This document shows positions 33,367 to 46,600 of a stretch of 64,000 bases of DNA, piece by piece. A program made the position numbers and the translations under genes. The notes under the pieces were generated by a model, which made no database searches, was not told the origin of the DNA, and saw only the letters and a program-made list of their open reading frames with translations. Each line of letters starts with the position of its first letter. Position 1 is the first letter of the stretch. The stretch is from Congeria kusceri (Eukaryota > Mollusca > Bivalvia > Myida > Dreissenidae), in contig CM051038.1 in assembly GCA_027627225.1 (NCBI GenBank), positions 46,772,843 to 46,836,842 on the forward strand, in the 5' to 3' direction.

Positions 33367-36300
33367 GGTAGAAAGCCCCTAATGGGACTTTTTTCAGACC
33401 TTGACTTTCGTATTATATTTGATCATTAAATCTATTATGAGACTAAACTGTGAAATATAAACAAAATCTAACCATACGTTTTGACAAAAATGCGATTTTT
33501 GTTATAACCCCTCATTTTTCTACTTCATCCTAAAATTGTAATGGGGTACACTTACACAAATGACTGACATATTGTCAAAATGTATTTTATTTATTACTGA
33601 AAAGCTTTAATTTATATGTTAAAGATGTATCTTATGAAAAAGTATTACAAACATAAGTACTAAAGTTGACCAACAATACTTATGACATTAAATTTGGCTA
33701 AGCATATGGTAAAAAAACAACAGATTTCATTACAGTAAAAATACGCCAAACACCAATTTTTTTATTTTATTTTTACTTTTATTTCATAGTATGTCAAAAT
33801 CAGTAATACCAAAATATAAAATAACCTTATCAGAGAGGAAAAGGGTATAAATTGACATAGGTCCACCACAAAAATCTCAAGGTATAACATTTAACATTTG
33901 GAGTGAAGCAACCATCTGTTAATTTTTTTTTTTAACATTATGAAAAATAAGAGAAGTAAAAAAGCATATTGTCCTATGTTAATATATTTGTTTTCTCTTC
34001 TAATTATAATCTAATAGCAGTATCGAGATGAAATGAATTATTTTTGCATTAATGTTAAAGAGAAAGTGTTTTGTGTAAACATTTTAAATACAAATGTAAC
34101 TAGCTGAGGTTCACATATCCTTGGTTACCAAATTCAGAAAAATAATAAACATTTTTTATAAGTGTGTGTTTCAAACAATTCAATTGACATTTTCATTACA
34201 TTGGGTTAACAAGAGTTTAAAAAAGCTGGCAAATCTGTGTGATAACTTCATCAAGACTCTTCTTCGAGCTTGTGACTATTGGTAAAATGTCACTGTTTTT
34301 GAATAAAAAGGTGTCTCTTAGACCATTCTCATCATTTCGCCGATACATAATTTTCAGATGTTTTTTTTACAGCGGTAGATGTCGTCACAATTCCTCAGTG
34401 GAACAGGTCCAAGTTTACACAATGAAAAGTATTTTAAATTATCCAACAGAACACAAAACTCGATCACCCGACGTCCCGCTCTCCACCCATCTCGACTGAC
34501 TATTTTTCCAAGTTTTTGGTGTGAATGAATGTTATTTCACAGCAAGGACCACATATCTACTGCACGCAGATATGTTTTTATTTACGAATAATTATGTTCA
34601 ATAATACTCATAATCCTTGGACGTTTATTTATAACTATTTTAACTTTAGTGTAATGAAATACACCAGACATATCGCGAAAATGTCATGTTTAAATGTAAA
34701 CAGAAATTCCCAACAATGACGTCATCTGAAGGTATTCCCCTATGGAGGCTATCTTGTGCCAAAAATGTACAAATTTTTTTTTGTAGAAAAATTTTGTACA
34801 AATCGACAAATTACAAATGTAAAGCGGTTAAACATTAACTAACATTTTGCAGTTTTCAATATTACACGTGCAATTGTAGAAATACGATTTTATTTTAAGA
34901 AATATAATTCCGCTCTTTCGCTGTTAGTTAATCGCAACATGGTTTTGTGCAATTTCTAATGTTATGTTATGGAAAAGGAATCGGTAGAAAACCAAAATCC
35001 TATATAATATCCATTCTATTGAATAATTTCTCATAAAAAAGATCTAGCTTTACTTAATTCAATGTTTTGAATATGCGAAAAAGTTCATCTGACAAAGCGA
35101 CAGTGGAACAACGCAAATGGAAAGTCGCCGTTTACATTTCTCGGTTTACAAAACTCGAAAGAAACAAGTATCGAATTTTGCACATGCCCATATATGGAAA
35201 ATGTCAATAAGAATGTGGGAGGAGCCTAGCGAACGCTCGTGCATCATCGGAAGTTACCGGATTTAGTGGAAGGTCTACAGTACTGTAGACCGTTTATGTC
35301 AAATATACATTCTAGCAAAGTTACGTAAATACATCCGGACAGTATGTAAATCCGGACACCGGAAAGAAATATATGTTCGTATTATCTATGGAATTTATTA
35401 AGCCATCTATCTGTCTCGGTAATGTAAGATATATTTCAGCAGAAACCACGGCGTTGGTCAATATATATTGCCGCCATAGAGTCTTTTGATGGTTTTTGCT
35501 GTTCAGATTTATTCTGAACGCGAATTATTTCAGCTACCACGGCGTATACATATTGACAATTGTTAAAAAAGCTGATATTTGATTCCACAAATGCCTGTGT
35601 CGGCTGTGAGTGTGAGCAAAAGCTGTTCTGAGAGTTTCTGTCATACAGAAGACATTAACTACAGTACTTTAATCTGTCACATAACCTAATTGTGACATAT
35701 TTTAGTTTATCAGTTAAAAAAATTCTTGTGTGTATATTTTATATCAAAAGTAATTGGTAATGTATGTTCATGGCAAATGTATTAATTATATTAAGCTTTA
35801 AGAAAAGACATGTGTAAAAATTATAAAAGCGACCATTTCCATTGTCATTATGTTCACTCACAAAAAGCAGTAGGCCTACTTATATCTTTGTGCTAGTTAC
35901 TAGTATATGGTAATGTTTTGATTCACAACTGGGTATGTCCTGAAAAAAAAAAACAACAACATACACTTGTACATGTGCAATAATTATGCAAGGTTCTTAA
36001 AAGTGACATTTAATTGTTATTATAATGAACTTAATATAATAACATGTTCTGAATTTCATTATTTCTATGTAAATATTAACTGATTTCTGTACAGCCTTGT
36101 TCTTTTGGGTTATATAAGGCATGCAACCAAAGGCTTTATTTTAAGTCCCTCTCAGAAAATGTGGATGGTCTTGAATCGTTTGTCAATATAATTTGACCAG
36201 TTGAAATCTTTGTTTGATAGAGAATGCCAATTTATTGTTTTTATTTTAACAAGAAGAAATTACTGAGTGATACCTTTGTATTATTTTTCAAAATACAATT

Positions 36301-37556
36301 GCATTAGAGAAACATCATATTTATGTTCTTAAAGGCTTTAAAATAGGGCACTTTAGGATACTTTTTTTCTTAATTTAAAATATATTTCCAATTTCATGAA
36401 AAAAATAGAAACAGTCGTTGAGACAAATACTTATTTCTGTGGAACTTTTTTGTTAAAGTTCATGCATTGGATCAAAAGCGATGAGAGGAGTTATTGGCAC
36501 TGTGATATTTACCAAAATCAAGTAACAGATTTGCTTCTAGCACATGTTGGGCCCTACACAGAAATTGAGTTCAGCACATATACAATGTACATTAACAGTA
36601 GCTCTAAATATGTGTTTAGTGACTCATTCATTAGATTAATTACTCTAAGCCAGTGTTTCAGAGCTGTGCATTAGCTTGACTACCAACTTGTCCTGTCAGG
36701 CAAGTACTTTGAAAATTAACTTGCGCGATTTGTAGACGGAGCTCTTGATTGTACTGGTAAACCATTTCATGGCCAAACTTCATCGATTACATTAATTTGC
36801 ATACGGTGAATCCCGAACAACACCGGAGAAAATTGGGGGCGGGGAGAATACTTCGGAAAACTCCGTAAGCATTTCCTTATATGGAAGTCAGTGAAATTGC
36901 AACTTGCGATTTGTCATTTCCGAATCGCGATTTGTCATTACCGAATCGCAATCGGTGAAGTGTGAAAGTAAGTTGGTCAGATGCCAAAACTTAATCGTTA
37001 TTTTACATTTTCATAAGTACGTTGAGAAGAAATAGAAGTGCAGGGTAATAATGCGAGTGGTCAAAATAAAGAACTGTATACTGATTTTAATGTTTCCAAA
37101 TGTAAAGGACTGCTGTCTTATTAATTTTTATGTAGATATCTAGTTGATAATCAAGAATTCGATTTGTTTTCACAATAATGTACTTTTCTTGTTTGAAAAT
37201 AGAATTTAGATGATTTACTTTCTTATTTTAGAGAATGGATTTTATACATCTGAAAATTCCGCTTATATTTCTATGTTTGTACATCATTACATTTTTGGCA
37301 CAAGATAGCCTCCATATTCCCCATGCCAGAGTACCTTGTTTTTGTTCAAACTACATTTTGACTTTCATCTTTAAACACAAATAAGCATTTATTTCACACA
37401 TTTAATTGAAAATAACTCAACATTCGAAAAGTAATGTTTATTTAGCGAAAATAATTTCTGTTTCGGATCAGATCGATTAGATTTACGGTTAGTGGCGAAT
37501 GGGCCGAAGTTAACCGATATTTCGCGAGTATTTCCAAAATCATTAGGACCTTTCTA
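33367..37556. mobile_element. TTAA-flanked DNA transposon remnant, split by an inner element
   Basis: TTAA followed by GGTAGAAAGCCCCTAATG at the left and CATTAGGACCTTTCTACC followed by TTAA at the right: short inverted ends with a TTAA target, as in piggyBac or Kolobok type elements. Without the inner element (34741-37316) it is about 1.6 kb. No transposase domain recognised; frames at 34239-34499 and 34525-34719 are unassigned. Confidence 0.55.
34741..37316. mobile_element. Inner DNA transposon with perfect 29-bp TIRs
   Basis: TATGGAGGCTATCTTGTGCC continues to ATGTA at 34741-34769 and is repeated exactly in reverse at 37288-37316. The flanks TATTCCCC (34733-34740 and overlapping 37315-37322) give a 6-8 bp target duplication. 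The 2.5 kb interior has only short frames (36396-36674, 92 codons, unrecognised). Apparently a non-autonomous or decayed element. Confidence 0.7.
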
Positions 37557-37559
37557 CCT

Positions 37560-40360
37560 TAAAAGCAGTCTGTTAGTTGTATCAATAAGTACTCGTCCAA
37601 TGGCAATTAACTGGTCATAACAAAAAACTGGTTCAGGCATTCATTAAGTGATATTTAAAAAAAAAAAGGAATATTAGTGAGTGATACACATGTAGTTCCA
37701 TCATTCTGTCTTGTTTAATGGTATCTGGCGATATTTAGGCAGTGAAAAGTTTTCAAAAGTCACAATAAATTCATAGTCGATATTTTGTTAAAGCTAGATG
37801 TAGAACCAGTAAGATCAATGCAGTACTTTCACAGATTGCATATTTTTTATATCTTGTTTAAAGTAGCGATAACAGAGGATTTTTTTTAATTTAGCAAAAC
37901 CTACAAAATTATATACCATTTTAAAGGTTATTCATTCAGAAAAACAAAACTGCAAATGAAATTACTGTATCTTGAAAAATAACAAAGTTATGTGTATCAG
38001 AAGAAGGTAACCCCCCACATTTCCTTCTGTCAAATATGTAAATTCTGTCAATAATACACCTGGCAATAATTTCTGGCAGTTAAACAGGTTCAAAGTAATC
38101 TTTTCATGTCACTGTATGCTTTTTTAAGTAAATACTTCACATATTTTCACTGTCTTACATACATGGTGACTTATAAAAGACAACAAATCATTTAAAATGG
38201 AATGAGTATTAAAGCCAAATACTGGACTGAATCTGGGTAAGACAATGTCTCTAGTACTGCGTAAAAAACATTTGGCATTTACAAACTGCAAGTAAAAGAT
38301 GTTATATACATTTATAAAGCTCAGTTATATATATTATATATATCTTTAACATGCTTAGTACATATAACAGACTAATTTATTTCAGTATTCGGAACAGTGT
38401 TTTCATTAACTTTAAAGGCATATATCCGACATCATCTCCAGTTTTAAGACCACCCTTTCTGGAAGACCAATACACAAAGTAAAATATTTTACCTTTTAAT
38501 TCTGCCAAAAAGATCATGTACTCTTCAAAGTAATTAAAAAATGGCCACAGAAATGTAAATACATGTATTAAACAACATGCGGTCTTGATGAAAGGTGGTC
38601 TTTCAATGCAGCTTTTGCTTTAGGAACTTTTTGGAATACTAATTGTTCACTCATTCAAAAGAACTCAAACCATACATTGATTACAACAATCAACATGGTT
38701 TGAATGCTGAAAAAATTTAAAGTATTGATCAGAAAATACTTAAAAAGAACATAGTCTTGATATTATACGAAACACTTTTCCGACAAATATGAACAGTAAC
38801 AGTAACATCAAACATTAACAAATTGAATACTGAATAGGCCATCTTAGGAAAAGGAAAAAAAAAAAAATGCAATGCAAAGCACCACAACACAACTTTAAAG
38901 ACTTATTGGCTGACCATCTTGGAAACAACCTAACATGAGAAAGACTGTTAATTTTTTCTGTCTTCAAAAGCCACTGTCTCCACTGTCGTGTTTGTCCTGT
39001 ATGAACAGAAGACTAAAAACCAAAGCACAATATCTTTCAAAAACTGCAGCAATCCTGAAATTAATATATGCAAAACCAAATCATGCAATACTTAATGCTG
39101 TTACTAAACAGCATTTTATGAAGTGCTACTAGTATTGCAGTTAAGTTAAAAGATCAAGCATGCAGAATAAAAGCTGTTACAAGATTGTTTTCAATGTAAG
39201 AATTGTTTTTCAATGTAAGGATGTTTTAAGATTTAAAGAAAAACAACAACAACAAAGCTTTAAATTTTAAGAAAAGATTAAACCTTGTAAGTATACAACA
39301 TGAAGTCATTCAATTAAACCTGCAGTGACCACTTAAAGGCAATGACAAGGGAGGGAGTGCTCACCCCTCTCTCACCCAGCTTCCTTATTTGCAGCTCATT
39401 CAAGATATGATATAGATTAAATTGATCAATTATAAATGAAAATAAACACGACAGGCTTTACATTTCAGTTGTGTACACGGTGGTGATTGAGGATCAATGC
39501 TTTGCTATAAATCGAGACAGATTATTTGTCTTGTCAAATTGTTGTCCACTTTCACTTTCAGTATCATCCAGCAGCCTAAACATCGTAAATCTTATGTGAC
39601 ATAATTATATTAACAGCCATCTTGTATGCACTAATTGCAATAATAATTATTTTGATGTGGTAAATAGTTTGCAGTACCTGTAATATACAATCAAACAACA
39701 AAGATTGACAAAGACGTCAAAGTTGCGAGACTGCAATACCTCGCGAAAACTGATAACATTCAGGGGAGATCACTCTTTGCAGTATGACGAACGTTAAGCG
39801 GAGTGACACGAAATCAGATTCGGTTGATAACGGGTCGCTATCGGAAACTGACGGAAGAACACTAAGTACCTGATCGACAGTTCATTGAATTAAATGAATT
39901 GCGCAAAAATGCGCTAAGATGTAATTTTAAGAAACTGATGTTAAATGGTGGATGGATGCTTATATTTTGCTGGTATACTTGTGCTTTCCAGTGACCGTAT
40001 TGTATTCATCAGACAAATGGCCAGTTAAAATTGCCTTAATTTGGCGCCTTGCTGCTCTTCCATGCATTAATATGCATACTTTATTTTCAGACCAATAGAA
40101 AAGCGTGTTATTTCACCTTTCCAATGATGTATAATACATGTTGTAGCTAAAAATAGGCAGGAGTAATTTATATTTAAATCACATGATCCGTTCGTGTAAA
40201 CAAAGATGGCATACGCAAATTCTGTTCAGCACATAACAAAATCGCCAATTTAATAGTGAAAATGATCAACAAAACGCTCATGATTTTCAATTTTATTACT
40301 AATATATAAACATTTCAACTTTAATTCCATCAAAACAATGACTTTTATGTCGGTAGTTAA
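37560..40360. other. Intergenic or UNG intron 1, nothing recognised
   Basis: AT-rich, no element boundaries seen. Near the end, a CCAAT box (ACCAATAGAAAAG, about 40093) and an AAGATGGC motif (about 40203) could belong to a promoter just upstream of the UNG catalytic exon, which would give a second, shorter transcript. Confidence 0.35.
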
Positions 40361-40384
40361 TTTTCAGCGATGTGATAAAAATGT

Positions 40385-40639
40385 ATGGTGACAGATATGG
40401 ACTGGCTGAATGAACAAAGTTTGTTATCGCTATTTAAAGCCATGACGACCGAGGCAGTTGGACCGATTGGAGACCTTTTAGTTGATCCACAATGGAGGGA
40501 AGCCCTTAAGACTGAATTTCAACAGAAGTACTTCCAGAAACTTGAGACAGCTCTCCACAAGGAATACAGCGAGGGCAAGCAGATATTTCCTCCCAGAGAA
40601 TTGATATTCAGTGCCTTCAACTTTACACCATTAAGTAAA
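40385..40639 (+). CDS. UNG: UNG exon: N-terminal helices of catalytic domain
   Basis: Encodes [20 protein letters not shown] and [19 protein letters not shown], the helices before the catalytic loop; ends AAA before donor GTAAGC (phase 0). An in-frame TAA at 40376-40378 rules out extension upstream without splicing. The acceptor ACAG at 40391-40394 gives a phase-1 start at 40395. An out-of-frame ATG at 40381 precedes the 40385 ATG by four bases. Confidence 0.9.
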
Positions 40640-43600
40640 GTAAGCATTTGTTGTTTGTTTGTTTTGTTGGGTTTTTTCGCGGTTTTTAACAGTATTTCAG
40701 TCATATCACGGCGGTCAGTTAACTTACTGACACTTTTCCTGAGCAAGCTTAGCCTATCTAAGCGGTTTACCAGTACTAAGCGCACATACCTATGCCAGTA
40801 ACTGACAACTGCCCTACTTGGATCAGAGGTAGGGGTAGAAATAATTTCATGACTAATCCCCACACAAGTTATGTGGCCGGGCTGGGGTTCGAACTCCTGA
40901 TCCCCAGATTGACAGTCCAGCGCTCTACCAACTGAGCTAGCCGGACCTGGCTAAAGTAAGCATTTGAAAAGGATTTATGTACACCTTAAGAGTTTGTAAC
41001 GTGAAACAATTGAATGTTTTGGATTACTTCTGTTGTTTTCATTGAAATTGTTAATTTCACGTAAATTACTTACATAAAGTAAACATTACACGGACATGTA
41101 TATAAACAGATTGGCAGAGCGGTTTATGCCTCAGATTTTTATGCCCCCACCATCAATCATGGGGGGGCATATAGAGTTTACCCTGTCCGTGGGTACGTAC
41201 GTATGAACGTGTGTATGTATGCAGAGCAACAGATAAGGATTCTGTCAGAATTGGGTATTACTCCATCATATTTTAAATAATTGAGCACTGAAAAAAATAT
41301 TAGAATACTTTAAATTACGTTACTCCATTACAGTAAAAATAATTGAGCATTAGACGAAGTTGATCTCCAAATTTAGTAAAATAACCTCAACACGCAAATG
41401 GTGTGAGTTTTTCTTTACTTTAACACAAACATAACCATTTCTCTTTTCGCAACACTAAATCTTCATATTGTTTTCAACACATAAGTAACTGAACTCTGAA
41501 TAAATTCTGAAAATAATTTAAACAGTACGCACTGAGAGTGTTGTTTTTTTTCGTTTTGGGTATTTTAATTGAGTTTCGTTACGCATCAAATATAAATTTA
41601 ATTACGTAAAAGGTGTTTAAAAAATGCGTATTTACGCAAATACGCCCCTTATCTGTTGCTCTGCGTATGTACGTGTGTATGTATGTACATGTGTTAGGAT
41701 TCTTGTTCGGACAATAACTTTGTCCAGCATTGGAGGATTTTCAAATAACTTGGCAGAAATTTTAAGCATATTGAGATGGTGTGTCGCGCGCAAGAACCAG
41801 GTTCCTAGGTCCAAGGTCAATGTCACACTTAAAGGTCAAAGGTCCAATATAAGAATTTCAGCCTTCTTTCCCTGTCCGGAGCATAATATTGTCCAGCACG
41901 GAAGGAATTTCAAATAACTTGGCACAAGTGTTGAGCATGGTGAGACGGTGTGTCGCGCACAAAAACCAGGTTCCTAAGTCCAAGGTCAAGATCACACTTA
42001 AAGGTGAACAGTCATTTAAGCCATAGATACTGTCTGAAGCATAATTTTGTCCAGCAGGGAAGGATTTTAAACTAACTTGGCCGAAGTGCTAAGCATTTTG
42101 TGTGTCAATGAGTTGCTCGCAAGAACCAGGGACCTTTGTATAATGTCAAGGTCACACTAAAAGGTCAAATATAAGAATTTAAGCCATTGGACATGTCCTG
42201 AGCATAATGTTGTCGAGCAGGGAAAGATTTTCGAACAACTTGGATAAGATTTATGCAGCGGTGTTGCATGCAAGAACCAGGTGCCTTGGGCAAGGCCAAC
42301 GTCACACTTTAAGGTCAAGTATATGTCTATATGTTAAGATTTTTGTCCAGGCAATAACTCTGTCCAGCATTGAAGGATTTTCAATTAACTTGGCAGAAGT
42401 TATAACTATTATAAGATGATGTGTCACCCAAGGTCAAGGTCACTTAAAGGTCAAAGGTCAAGTATAAGAATTAAGTCCATGGATTCTGTCTGGAGCATAA
42501 TTTTGTCCGGCATGACAATTTTCAAATAACTTGGCAGTAGTGGTAAGCATTTTGAGACATTTTGGCGTTCAAGAACCAGGTCTGTAGCTGAAAGGTGTCA
42601 AGGTCATTAATCAAGGTCAAAGGTCAAATAATTGTCCAGAGCATAATATTGTTATGCATGCAGTGATTTTTAGATAAATTGGCAGAAATGAACACAATCA
42701 CCAGATGATGTGTTGCATGCACGAACCTGACTTGTGAAGTTAGTGAATTACTTCCCTTAATTCAGGAGTGTGCAAAGCATAATTCAAAAATGATAAAAGG
42801 CATTTTGTTGATTTTGGACAGAATGATTTAAGATAGCAATAGTAAGAGAAGCATACAAGAACCATAACTCATAATTGCCTTAAAGTTTTAATTACTACCC
42901 TTTATTGATTTTTTGTCAGGACTTATACTATTTTGTGATATCCAAATTACTTCACACAATAAGAGAATGCATAAGCAGAAAGTAAAATATATAAGGACAA
43001 TTCTCTTTTTGCAAATGTATTTGTATGTATACAGAAAAAGCAGCGCCATGTAGAAGTGGCTGCATAAGTGGAGGTATCCCGTGTTTGTGGACACATTTCT
43101 AGTTTAATCCTGAGTTTGTAGGTTCAACACTTTTTTTTCTTACTTCAGATCTTTAGTTTTGCTTTTTCCAGTTTGGACATTTAATGAACACTGTCCATTT
43201 CTCAAAAACTATCAGAGGTATCCATTTGAAACGTTCAATACCTGTTCACTATCAAAAGGGTAATTCATTACAGCCAGGCAGGTGACCCTGTGACTTGTAT
43301 TTCCAGAGTTATCTGCCTTTGTTTGGACTAACAACTTTGAATATTTTGATATGTTTTTGGTGAAATATACAATTTCTCAATAACTTTCAAAGACATTAAA
43401 TTGAAGCTCAAGATACTTTATTATGGTGCTGACCCCATTCTGCAGACATGAGGAGGTAACTCATTCAAGGATTCTGTTGGAGTTATTACCCTTTTTGAGT
43501 AATTGCCTTTTTTTTTAAACTTAGAATTTTTGCTTTAGGTCAAATTTCACAGTACTATAAGAGGTATTGACTTGAAACTCAAAATACTTGATCACAGTCA

Positions 43601-46600
43601 TGAACCACAGTCATGAACCCATTCTGTAGACAAGTTTAGGTAATTATATCAAATATTTTGCTACTTTTTCAACTTAGAATCTTAGCTCTAGGTCAAATTT
43701 CTCAATATCTATAAGAGGTATTGACTTGAAATTCAACACACTTCATCAGAGTGATGAACCCATTATATTAACAAAAGGCCAGAGTACTATCAAATACGAG
43801 AAAGTCGAGCATCCAGCACCCGTAGGCGGTGCTCTTGTTTTCACATTTGCACTTTGCAGTTGGGGGTTGTATAAGTATGTTTGTTATATTTTGTCAGTAC
43901 TTGTCAGTTATATATAAGCAGGTGTGTGTCAAACTAATAACTCTACAATAGTGTGTTAATGGCGTTTACAAAAAAACAACAACCAAAGTCTGTGAACAAA
44001 TCCCTTTCATTTCCGTAATTTAAAGGTATATACCTTTTTGTACTATATACAAAAATAAATTCTGTACTACATGTGTATAATACACACCCTTAAAACAGTG
44101 ATACAAATGCCAAATTTGATTTAATCGTATTTGATTTGCTAGTAATCGTCTTGTAGTATTTAAAGATACAAGCCCTTTCAGAGCTCCAGATAATCTTTTC
44201 AGTCAGGGGGTATTTTACTCATGAAATTTTGAATTGATGAGTAAAATACAAACACCAAGAATTTTCAGAAGTATTTTATATCACCCTCAAAGCATCATTA
44301 TAATAATATGGTTCTATATTGCAGTACACTAAGCAATTATCAGTTTGTCTGTTGTTTTTTTGTTTTCGGGGGGGGAGGGGGCAGACTCACATTTTGACAA
44401 TGACGCTCAATAGTTGCAATGACTTCTGCACATTGGTAGTAGCTTCAGGCTTCAATGCCAGGCTTATTTTGGTTTTTAGGGGAAGGTCGTGGGTCCTTTC
44501 ATTATTTACAATCATTACAAGACAATGTCCCTTGTACTAATCTTGTAGATGTTGATCATATCGTCAATGTCCCTTCTACTACTCTTGTAGATGTTGATCA
44601 TAGCGTCAATGTATCTCTGCATAAGCTGTTGTTTTTCAGAGCAGCACATTCATGTGAGTGCATGTAGTTTGACCTGTTGATGTTATTTTACCAAATTTTA
44701 TCCTTGTTTTGTTGTTGTTGTTGTTTTGGAATATTGCACTAAATTTACTTTCATGGAAACGTAATCAAGGTAAATTTCAGATACGCATACATAATTACCT
44801 TGTGTGCGAAACAATTGAATGTAAAAATCCTTTTTAATACTCTACAAGTTTTTTATGCCATTACACAATCCCATTTTAATTCCAATACATGTATATTTCA
44901 GCACTCCCATTAAATCTCCAATGTATCCAATGCAAAAACACTTTTTGACACCCTTCACATTTTCCCAAGAACGCTAATTCATTAATGCTCTATCGACAGT
45001 GCTTACATGCATTGTTCAGGTACAGAAGATTGATGCTTTTTCACCAACCATGTGCTAAGCGTGTTACACACTTGTTACTTCAAGCCGTTTGACAATGGCT
45101 CCAGCTCTGCAGTCACATCAAAGCCCTTCGATGTCAGACCGACACAATTGCTATGGCTGTTGCTAACGGCTTGGAAATTTAGAAGCCAGGTTAATTGATG
45201 ACATCGCGGTTTCACTCTTCTCAGTTGGGGCGGGGTCCGGCTAGCTCAGTTGGTAGTTCGAACCCCAGCCTGGCCACATAACTTGTGTTTCAATTGGTCA
45301 TGAAATTATTTCTACGGCCATTCTCCCCCTACCTCTGATTCAAGTAGGGCAGTTGTCAGTTACTAGCATAGGTATGTGCACTTAGTACTGGTAAACCGCT
45401 TAGATCGGCTAAGCTTGCCCAGGAAAAGTGTGAGTAGGTTAACTGACCGCCCTGATCGACTGAAATACTGTTAAAAACGGCGAACCCCCCGCACCCCCCG
45501 CACCCCCCCCCCCAAAAAAAAATTCTCACTTGGGAAATGTGTTATTATCAATGACTGTGCTTTAAACGGATTTTATTGTGTGTTCAAATTGGAAATATTT
45601 ATGATTAAGGTATGCCAATTAAAATAATGAATGATTTAATACCAAGTAGACAATGGTGGTACGCCTGTTAACAGCACACGATGCGTGTGGTGGATTCTAT
45701 TATGGTTTTTTTATTCACTAAATTACTCCGTGCGTATTTTACACAGATACCCATCTTATCTGGACCTCTGCCGTTTTGTATATAATAATATGAATGACTC
45801 AGTTCATAACAGAAACTACCTAGTTATTTAATGTCCACATTACATTAACACATGTACATGTACGCCTATTTTATGTTTGAGTACAAAACATTGTTTTTGT
45901 GAAATATTATGTCTTCAAAAAGCATTGTTTTGGTTGTACCATGAACGAGTGTGGTATGAAACATTTTGTGTATTTTATAGGTGAAAGTCGTTATACTCGG
46001 CCAGGATCCATATCACGACGATAACCAGGTAGAATCGCAGTTTTTCTTCTTATGAGTATTTAGTTTTTAGTGCAATAAGCACAAGGAAAAGTCAAATGGT
46101 TAAGTTGTGCATATTAAGTGAAATTTACTTTTAGCTGACGCCACATTCAAAATAATTCTAACATGGCACAACCATATTTTTCTATAAACAAATAACAAAA
46201 TTACGGTTGTTAAACCTCCAATAAACAACAATAAAATAGTTATGACAATGACGTCATTCATTCAGTTTTTATCGGTGAAAGCGATGGCACAATGAATTTG
46301 TATATAAATGACATGATTGTAACATTATGGTGAGGCATGTTCAAACGTTTGTGCGACAAGAAAGGTGGTGCATAGTAAAATGTAGTTGTAATTGCTGAAA
46401 TTTTGTTCCTTAGATCATGTTAGAATCACAATAATTCTCCAAATAAACAACGGTTTGTCGTTCTAATGAGCATATATATATTCCTATATATCCGAACTCA
46501 AAAAATTGTTGTTTATTACCCGATAAATAATTGCCAGCATTGCCTAGAAGTCTTTGGAGGCTTGTCACAAAGAGAGTCCCATAGTAAAGCTTACAGTTTC

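Noticed and set aside
36396..36674. A 92-codon frame as transposase of the inner element
   Set aside because: No DDE, zinc-finger or other recognisable motif; composition like AT-rich random sequence.
40640..40801. C-terminal tail of the 138-codon UNG ORF
   Set aside because: Intron and antisense SINE read through the splice donor; the real exon ends at 40639.
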